From Flavobacteriales bacterium (GTDB lineage Bacteria; Bacteroidota; Bacteroidia; Flavobacteriales_F; PHOS-HE28): 10,442 nt of DNA. The position numbers and the translations under genes were made by a program. Shown here one piece after another: positions 6,300-10,442 of this stretch. The stretch lies in the NCBI GenBank assembly GCA_020854015.1, contig JADZGG010000319.1:1-10442 (forward strand), in the 5' to 3' direction. The notes under the pieces were generated by a model. The model searched no databases, had not been told where the DNA came from, and saw only the letters and a program-made list of their open reading frames with translations. Positions within the stretch are counted from its first letter, which is position 1. The number at the start of each line of letters is the position of its first letter.

Positions 6300-7505
6300 T
6301 CATTGAAGCATGGTCCAAAGCCGGTAGGTCCGTACGATATCCCCCGGACCTCTGCCACTATCACGTGCCGGAATATGCACCAGCACATTGGCATGGGCTG
6401 CTGCTTGCAGCATTGATGATCCTTGTTCGCCCAAAATGGACACCCGTCCATTGCGGACCCTGCCAAAGAGGAATTGGGCGTGTTCGACTCCTTTCACCGA
6501 GCAGTTCGCCAAGGGCAACGCGAGGCTTTCATCAGTTCGACCCGCGACACCCTGCATGCGGCGCAAGGCATCCAGCACGTACATGCGGTAACACACCAAA
6601 CTGGCAGCTGGATTACCCGGTAGTGCGAATACCGGCTTTCGACCGTATGATCCGAAGTAGAGTGGTTTGCCAGGCTTCTGTGCCACGTGGTGAAAGACTT
6701 CGGTCACCTTTAGCGCATGTAGGGCAGCATGCACGTGATCATGATCACCCACGGAGTTGCCGCCGCTGATCAGGAGCATGTCGCAGTTCGACAAGGCATT
6801 GGCGATGGCCGTTTGGATCCGATCCGGATCATCGTCCACCAAAGCCATTTTTGTTTCTGCTCCGTCGCGGGCCAGTGCAGATGCCAGCATGGCTGAGTTG
6901 CTTTCGTAGACTTGCCCATCCCGTAAGGGCGATCCCGGTGCTATCAATTCACTGCCGGTGACCAGTACCGAAACGCGTGGCCTTCTGTGGACAGGCACCT
7001 CGGTGATGCCAAGCATGGATAGAAAGCCCAAAGCTGCCGGCGAAAGGATCGTTCTTGCTTCTATGGCACTGGCCCCTTTCGGTAGGGTCTCACCCTTGAG
7101 GCGAATATGCATGCCTTCATTCACATCGCGTTCCAGTACTACATGGTCGGCCAGCCGGGTGGCCCATTCCTGCTGCACGATGGCCATGGTTTCGGCCGGT
7201 ACTGGTGCGCCGGTAAGGATCCGCACAGCTTGACCGGCCGCCAAGGGGGGCGGCATCGGATCCCCGGCTGCCACATGCCCCACCACCTCGAAGCGGGTGC
7301 CTGCGCGATCCGGCCCTGCTCCCAATGCGTATCCGTCCATGGCGGCACGCGTGAAAGGAGGAAGTTCCATCCCGCTTCGAATGGTTGCCGAAAGCACACG
7401 CCCATTCGCGTTCAGTAGGGGAATGTCCTCCGTTCCGAGCGGTGCAACGAGCTGCCGCACCTGAGCCCGTGCACGAGCAACACTGATCGGTTCTTGGTCA
7501 TTCAT
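6300..7505 (-). CDS. moeA: MoeA, molybdopterin molybdenumtransferase
   Basis: This 401-residue protein has full MoeA length. MoeA cleaves adenylated molybdopterin and inserts molybdate to give Moco. Blocks in order are PPFTRAAMDGYA (49-60, D57), ILTGAPVP (96-103, T98), TGSELIAPGSPL (183-194, E186), DGQVYESNS (196-204), DDD (224-226), SGGNSVGDHDHV (247-258, D254), KPGKP (277-281) and LPGNPAAS (295-302). These fall close to the E. coli positions D59, T100, E188, D228, D259, K275 and K279, so the active site looks intact. The usual SGGVSVGDYD block is slightly altered. The ATG at 7505 fits the family N-terminus; an ATG at 7535 in the same frame would add ten residues and place a 15-bp dyad just before the start. 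It is the first gene of the minus-strand operon, divergent from the cytochrome/narG unit. Confidence 0.95.
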   Translation of the reverse strand: MNDQEPISVARARAQVRQLVAPLGTEDIPLLNANGRVLSATIRSGMELPPFTRAAMDGYALGAGPDRAGTRFEVVGHVAAGDPMPPPLAAGQAVRILTGAPVPAETMAIVQQEWATRLADHVVLERDVNEGMHIRLKGETLPKGASAIEARTILSPAALGFLSMLGITEVPVHRRPRVSVLVTGSELIAPGSPLRDGQVYESNSAMLASALARDGAETKMALVDDDPDRIQTAIANALSNCDMLLISGGNSVGDHDHVHAALHALKVTEVFHHVAQKPGKPLYFGSYGRKPVFALPGNPAASLVCYRMYVLDALRRMQGVAGRTDESLALPLANCSVKGVEHAQFLFGRVRNGRVSILGEQGSSMLQAAAHANVLVHIPARDSGRGPGDIVRTYRLWTMLQ

Positions 7506-7540
7506 GGCGTTCGATCGGTCACTCCGGTTTTCCATCCGGG

Positions 7541-7555
7541 GTGATCCAGGATCAC
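7541..7555. promoter_or_regulatory. 15-bp perfect dyad near the moeA start
   Basis: GTGATCC-A-GGATCAC is a perfect inverted repeat with a single central base, lying 36 bases upstream of the moeA ATG at 7505. If the -7 element at 7568-7561 is used, the dyad falls at about the transcription start, where a repressor could act. It differs in spacing from the FNR/CRP-type box 36 bases further on (five bases between TGAT and ATCA instead of four). It could also fold as a 6-bp hairpin in the leader RNA. The binding protein is not identified. Confidence 0.4.
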
Positions 7556-7560
7556 GCTGG

Positions 7561-7589
7561 CAAGAATATGATGCGGATCTTTTACAAAA
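7561..7589 (-). promoter_or_regulatory. Candidate Bacteroidota-type promoter for the moeA operon
   Basis: On the minus strand a TTTTG (7589-7585) is followed after 16 bases by TATTCTTG (7568-7561). The latter matches the Bacteroidota -7 consensus TAnnTTTG at five of six fixed positions. Spacing is about one base shorter than usual. The predicted start, near 7556, would place the FNR-type dyad centred at 7596.5 about 41 bases upstream, the classical position for FNR/CRP-type activation. This is inference from pattern only. Confidence 0.35.
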
Positions 7590-7590
7590 C

Positions 7591-7602
7591 TGATATATAT
7601 CA
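7591..7602. promoter_or_regulatory. FNR/CRP-family type operator between moeA and the cytochrome c gene
   Basis: TGATATATATCA is a perfect 12-bp palindrome matching the core TGAT-N4-ATCA of FNR, DNR and related CRP-superfamily sites (full consensus TTGAT-N4-ATCAA; the outermost T and A are replaced here by C and T). It lies in the only AT-rich stretch of the window, between two divergent units for Moco synthesis and nitrate reductase. It is about 86 bases from the moeA ATG and 91 bases from the cytochrome ATG, so it could serve both. Oxygen or nitric-oxide control is inferred from context. Confidence 0.55.
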
Positions 7603-7692
7603 TATAATGGTACCTCGCCATGACAGAATATTGCGACCGGGAGTTCAGTGTGGAGGATCGGATCCGCAGCTCTCGATAACCGATCAGGAACG

Positions 7693-8544
7693 ATGAGAAA
7701 GCCATTCATCATACATGCGATCGCCTTGTTCATGGCCATGCCCATGGTACTCGACCTATCCGCTCAGGATGGGGAGGCGGTGTTCAAACAGAACTGCTCG
7801 GCCTGCCACATGATGGGCAAGCGCTTGGTCGGTCCGGACCTGACGGGTGTGACCGAGAAACGCTCGGATGCGTGGCTGCGGAAGTTCATCCACAGTTCCC
7901 AATCCATGGTGAAGTCGGGTGATCCCGATGCCGTGGCCATTTTCAATGAGTTCAACCAGATGATCATGATCGATCAGCCTTTGAGTGATCCTGATCTGGA
8001 TGCGGTTCTGGGCTACCTCGCCGGTTTCGGCAAGCCTGCGCAACAGGCCGATGCGAGTGTGGTGGTCGAACCGGAGGCACCGATCGAGTATACCGCTGAC
8101 GATATAGAGCAGGGTATGACCTTGTTCACTGGAGGTCCACATGGCGGTGGCCCTTCCTGCGTCTCTTGCCACAATGCCGGAACGTCCGGGATACCCGGTG
8201 GACTGCTTGCCAAGGATCTTACGCATGTGTATGCACGCATGGGCCATGCAGGTATCACGGGCATCATGGGTGCCCCGCCATTTCCCGCAATGGCCAGCGC
8301 GTACAGTGGAGTTGCCGCTCTCACGGAGGAGGAGATCCACGCCCTTGCCGCATACCTGTACGAAGTGGACCGCACCTCGCCGGTCGAAATCGCCCAAGCC
8401 GGATCCGGCGGGTACATCAGTATGATGATCTGGGGCCTGGCCGGGTTGGTGGCCATCATGGCCTTGGCTGCCATTACTTGGTGGAAACGCTTGCACAACC
8501 CGGTGCGCCACGAGATCATCGAAAGGCAGATCCGTTCCATTTGA
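7693..8544 (+). CDS. Membrane-anchored di-haem cytochrome c, NarC-like by position
   Basis: This is a 283-residue protein. The N-terminus (MRKPFIIHAIALFMAMPMVL...LSAQ) is a signal peptide with likely cleavage near residues 24-25. Two c-type haem sites follow: C35-S-A-C38-H39 and C156-V-S-C159-H160, each in its own cytochrome c-like domain (about 27-113 and 135-226), with Met73, Met90/92 and Met200 as possible distal ligands. A proline/glutamate-containing linker lies at about 115-132. A single hydrophobic helix at about 241-263 and a basic tail (KRLHNPVRHE) anchor the protein with its haems outside the cytoplasmic membrane. The ATG at 7693 is chosen for the AGGA seven to four bases before it and the clean signal peptide; an in-frame ATG at 7648 would add 15 polar residues. 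It precedes narG by 18 bases, as the di-haem narC does in Thermus, suggesting an electron-transfer or assembly role for the nitrate reductase. Confidence 0.92.
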   Translation: MRKPFIIHAIALFMAMPMVLDLSAQDGEAVFKQNCSACHMMGKRLVGPDLTGVTEKRSDAWLRKFIHSSQSMVKSGDPDAVAIFNEFNQMIMIDQPLSDPDLDAVLGYLAGFGKPAQQADASVVVEPEAPIEYTADDIEQGMTLFTGGPHGGGPSCVSCHNAGTSGIPGGLLAKDLTHVYARMGHAGITGIMGAPPFPAMASAYSGVAALTEEEIHALAAYLYEVDRTSPVEIAQAGSGGYISMMIWGLAGLVAIMALAAITWWKRLHNPVRHEIIERQIRSI

Positions 8545-8562
8545 TCAGAAATACCAAGAACC

Positions 8563-10442
8563 ATGAGCTGGATCGAGGATATCATTGCACCCAAGTCGCG
8601 TAAGTGGGAGGAATTCTACCGCAACAGGTGGCAGTATGACAAGGTGGTGCGCAGTACCCACGGGGTGAACTGCACCGGTGGTTGTTCGTGGAACATCCAC
8701 GTGAAGGATGGCATCGTGGTCTGGGAAATGCAGGCCCTGGATTACCCCATCCTGGACAAGGAGCTTCCGCCATACGAGCCACGTGGATGCCAACGCGGCA
8801 TCTCTTATTCGTGGTATCTCTACAGCCCCATCCGGGTGAAGTACCCGCTGATGCGCGGTGCCCTGATCGACATCTTCCGCGAAGAGAAGGAGAAGGCAGG
8901 GGGGGATCCCGTGAAAGCCTGGGAGAACATCCAGAACGATGCGACCAAACGCAGTCGCTACCAGTGGGCCCGCGGCAAGGGTGGCTTCCGCAGGGTACAT
9001 TGGGATGAAGTGCTGGAGCTGATCGCAGCTTCCAACCTGTACACCGTGAAGAAGTACGGTCCGGACCGCATCATCGGCTTCTCGCCGATCCCGGCCATGA
9101 GCATGCTCAGCTATGCTTCGGGTGCTCGATACCTCCAATTGATGGGAGGTGTCAACCTCAGTTTCTATGACTGGTACTGCGATCTGCCCAATGCCTTCCC
9201 CGAGGTCTGGGGTGAGCAGACCGATGTTTGCGAGAGTGCCGACTGGTTCAACTCGAAGTTCTGCGTGAGCATGGGTGCCAATTTGGGCATGACCCGTACG
9301 CCGGACATCCACTTCTTCAGCGAGGCGCGGCACAACGGCACCAAGACCGTGGTGATGTCACCGGACTTCAGCATGGTGGCCAAACACGCCGATCAATGGA
9401 TCCCTGCACATGCCGGTTCCGACGGAGCCTTCTGGATGGCCGTCACCCATGTGATCCTCAAGGAATGGCACGTGGAAAAGACGACGCCTTATTTCAAGGA
9501 ATACGTCAAGCGTTACACGGATTCGCCCTTCTTGGTGGAACTGAACAAGGACGGGGACCGTTTCAAGCCCGGTCGCTTGCTGCGTGCCGACCGTTTGGCC
9601 CAATACAAGGATGTGAGCAACGGTGAATGGAAGTTCCTCGTGGCCGATTCCGCCACCGGTGATCTGATCACACCCAAGGGCACCGCCGGCTATCGCTGGG
9701 ATAAGCAGCAGGGCAACTGGAACCTGAAGTATGAGAACGGCACTGACGATCGTCCATACGATCCGGAGCTCTCATTCCTGGAGAAGCATGAGGACGTGCT
9801 GCAAGTGGAGTTCACGGAGTACGGCCTGCGCAAGACCGCCATGCGTGGTATACCGGTTCGCCATGTGACCACTGCCGATGGGGAGCGCGTGGCCGTGACT
9901 ACGATCTACGATCTGCTCATGGGGCAGTACGGCGTGGGCCGCGGACTGGCGGGTGAATACCCGAAGGATTACGACGATAAGGAGCAGGCCTATACACCCG
10001 CTTGGCAGGAGATCTTCACCGGTATCGGTCGCAAGACGGCCATCAAGTTTGCTCGCGAATGGGCCAGCACCGCCGAGAAGACCGAAGGCAAGTGCATGGT
10101 GATCGTGGGTGCCGCCATCAACCACTGGTTCCATGGCAACCTGATGTACCGTGCCTCCATCACCGCACAGATGCTCACCGGCTGCAACGGTAAGAACGGT
10201 GGTGGCATGAACCACTATGTGGGACAGGAGAAACTGGCACCTGTGGATTCATGGGCTGCCATCATGAGTTCCAAGGACCATGGTACCGTGGCCCGCTTGC
10301 AACAAGCACCTATTTGGCACTACATCAATTCCTGCCAGTGGCGCTACGATGGTTGCCAGGCCGACTACAACAGCCTGCCTACAGATGCAGGCCCCATGGC
10401 CCACAAGCACACTGCGGATTGGATCCTGATGAGCGTGCGCAA
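8563..10442 (+). CDS. narG: NarG, respiratory nitrate reductase alpha subunit, N-terminal half (3' partial)
   Basis: The frame is open from the ATG at 8563 to the window end: 626 codons, about half of a usual NarG. It begins MSWIEDIIAPKSRKWEEFYR and then shows H33, C37, C41 and C76, the ligands of the FS0 iron-sulfur cluster; each is offset by exactly 16 from E. coli NarG H49, C53, C57 and C92. The YDWYCDLP block (202-209) contains the region of the molybdenum-ligand aspartate, followed by WGEQTDV. Further blocks are RTPDIHFFSEAR, LMGQYGVGRG, INHWFHGN and GGGMNHYVGQEKLAP. No twin-arginine signal is visible, so the catalytic subunit should face the cytoplasm. It reduces nitrate to nitrite with bis-MGD; nitrite oxidation by a relative cannot be fully excluded. 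No Shine-Dalgarno is evident. narH, narJ and narI are expected to the right of the window. Confidence 0.95.
   Translation, partial: MSWIEDIIAPKSRKWEEFYRNRWQYDKVVRSTHGVNCTGGCSWNIHVKDGIVVWEMQALDYPILDKELPPYEPRGCQRGISYSWYLYSPIRVKYPLMRGALIDIFREEKEKAGGDPVKAWENIQNDATKRSRYQWARGKGGFRRVHWDEVLELIAASNLYTVKKYGPDRIIGFSPIPAMSMLSYASGARYLQLMGGVNLSFYDWYCDLPNAFPEVWGEQTDVCESADWFNSKFCVSMGANLGMTRTPDIHFFSEARHNGTKTVVMSPDFSMVAKHADQWIPAHAGSDGAFWMAVTHVILKEWHVEKTTPYFKEYVKRYTDSPFLVELNKDGDRFKPGRLLRADRLAQYKDVSNGEWKFLVADSATGDLITPKGTAGYRWDKQQGNWNLKYENGTDDRPYDPELSFLEKHEDVLQVEFTEYGLRKTAMRGIPVRHVTTADGERVAVTTIYDLLMGQYGVGRGLAGEYPKDYDDKEQAYTPAWQEIFTGIGRKTAIKFAREWASTAEKTEGKCMVIVGAAINHWFHGNLMYRASITAQMLTGCNGKNGGGMNHYVGQEKLAPVDSWAAIMSSKDHGTVARLQQAPIWHYINSCQWRYDGCQADYNSLPTDAGPMAHKHTADWILMSVR

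Larger units (their letters stand above)
7506..7692. other. Divergent intergenic region between the moeA operon and the cytochrome c-narG unit
   Basis: This 187-base gap is the largest gene-free stretch. Apart from the two dyads and the moeA-side promoter candidate, it holds a TATAAT (7603-7608) on the plus strand next to the FNR-type dyad, an 8-bp palindrome CGGATCCG (7659-7666), and AGGA (7686-7689) as a likely ribosome binding site for the cytochrome gene. A good TAnnTTTG element for the plus-strand unit was not found. No small open frame in the gap looks like a gene. Confidence 0.6.

Noticed and set aside
7603..7608. TATAAT as a sigma-70 type -10 element for the cytochrome-narG unit
   Set aside because: It abuts the FNR-type dyad, which would place the dyad over the core promoter, no paired -35 is evident, and Bacteroidota use a different -7 consensus. 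Kept only as a note.
7506..7692. Moco riboswitch upstream of moeA or the cytochrome gene
   Set aside because: The predicted moeA leader is only about 50 bases, and no multi-stem structure of that riboswitch class could be traced; the visible dyads look like protein-binding sites.
8545..9333. Open frame of 262 codons on the minus strand opposite narG
   Set aside because: The plus strand has the FS0 and molybdenum-site motifs of NarG; the antisense frame is a shadow.
1..10442. tRNA or rRNA genes, CRISPR arrays, insertion sequences or transposase remnants
   Set aside because: No regular direct repeats, transposase motifs, terminal inverted repeats or tRNA-like cloverleaf were seen; nearly all bases are covered by recognisable genes.

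Overview
The window is a 10.4 kb, GC-rich, tightly packed bacterial segment carrying a molybdenum-cofactor (Moco) operon divergent from the start of a respiratory nitrate reductase locus. The organism is probably a high-GC member of the Bacteroidota. The hints are a fused moaC-moaB gene, a 3-hydroxyacyl-CoA dehydrogenase/enoyl-CoA hydratase fusion in that domain order, weak Shine-Dalgarno sites at most starts, and a TAnnTTTG-like -7 element before moeA. These are hints from gene content, not proof of taxonomy.

Layout. At 1-1143 (+) is the C-terminal part of a fatty-acid oxidation fusion enzyme that enters from the left edge. It converges on a minus-strand block running from 7505 down to 1165, in transcription order: moeA, a TSUP-family membrane transporter, moaD, a MoeB/MoeZ-like adenylyltransferase with a rhodanese domain, moaE, a moaC-moaB fusion, a small MORN/YwqK-type repeat protein, and an NnrS-like polytopic membrane protein. 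Several junctions overlap (TGATG at TSUP/moaD, ATGA at moaD/moeB and moeB/moaE, 20 nt at moaCB/MORN), so the block is very likely one operon. On the plus strand, from 7693, lie a membrane-anchored di-haem cytochrome c and, 18 bases after it, narG, which runs off the right edge (626 codons seen, about half the protein).

The genes fit one purpose. NarG needs a bis-MGD molybdenum cofactor. MoaD/MoaE are molybdopterin synthase, the MoeB-like protein activates the MoaD C-terminus and its rhodanese domain can supply sulfur, MoaC acts on the GTP-derived intermediate, and MoaB/MoeA adenylate molybdopterin and insert molybdenum. The di-haem cytochrome resembles in position the narC gene before narG in Thermus. 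moaA, mobA, a molybdate ABC transporter and narHJI are not in the window; narHJI would be expected just to the right.

The two transcription units are separated by 187 bases (7506-7692), the largest gene-free stretch. It holds an AT-rich core with a perfect 12-bp FNR/CRP-type dyad (TGAT-atat-ATCA) and a second, unrelated 15-bp dyad near the expected moeA transcription start. This suggests shared low-oxygen or nitrogen-oxide control of cofactor synthesis and nitrate reductase. The least explained components are the NnrS-like protein, the MORN protein, the TSUP transporter inside a Moco operon, and two tandem hairpins in the moaE-moaCB spacer.
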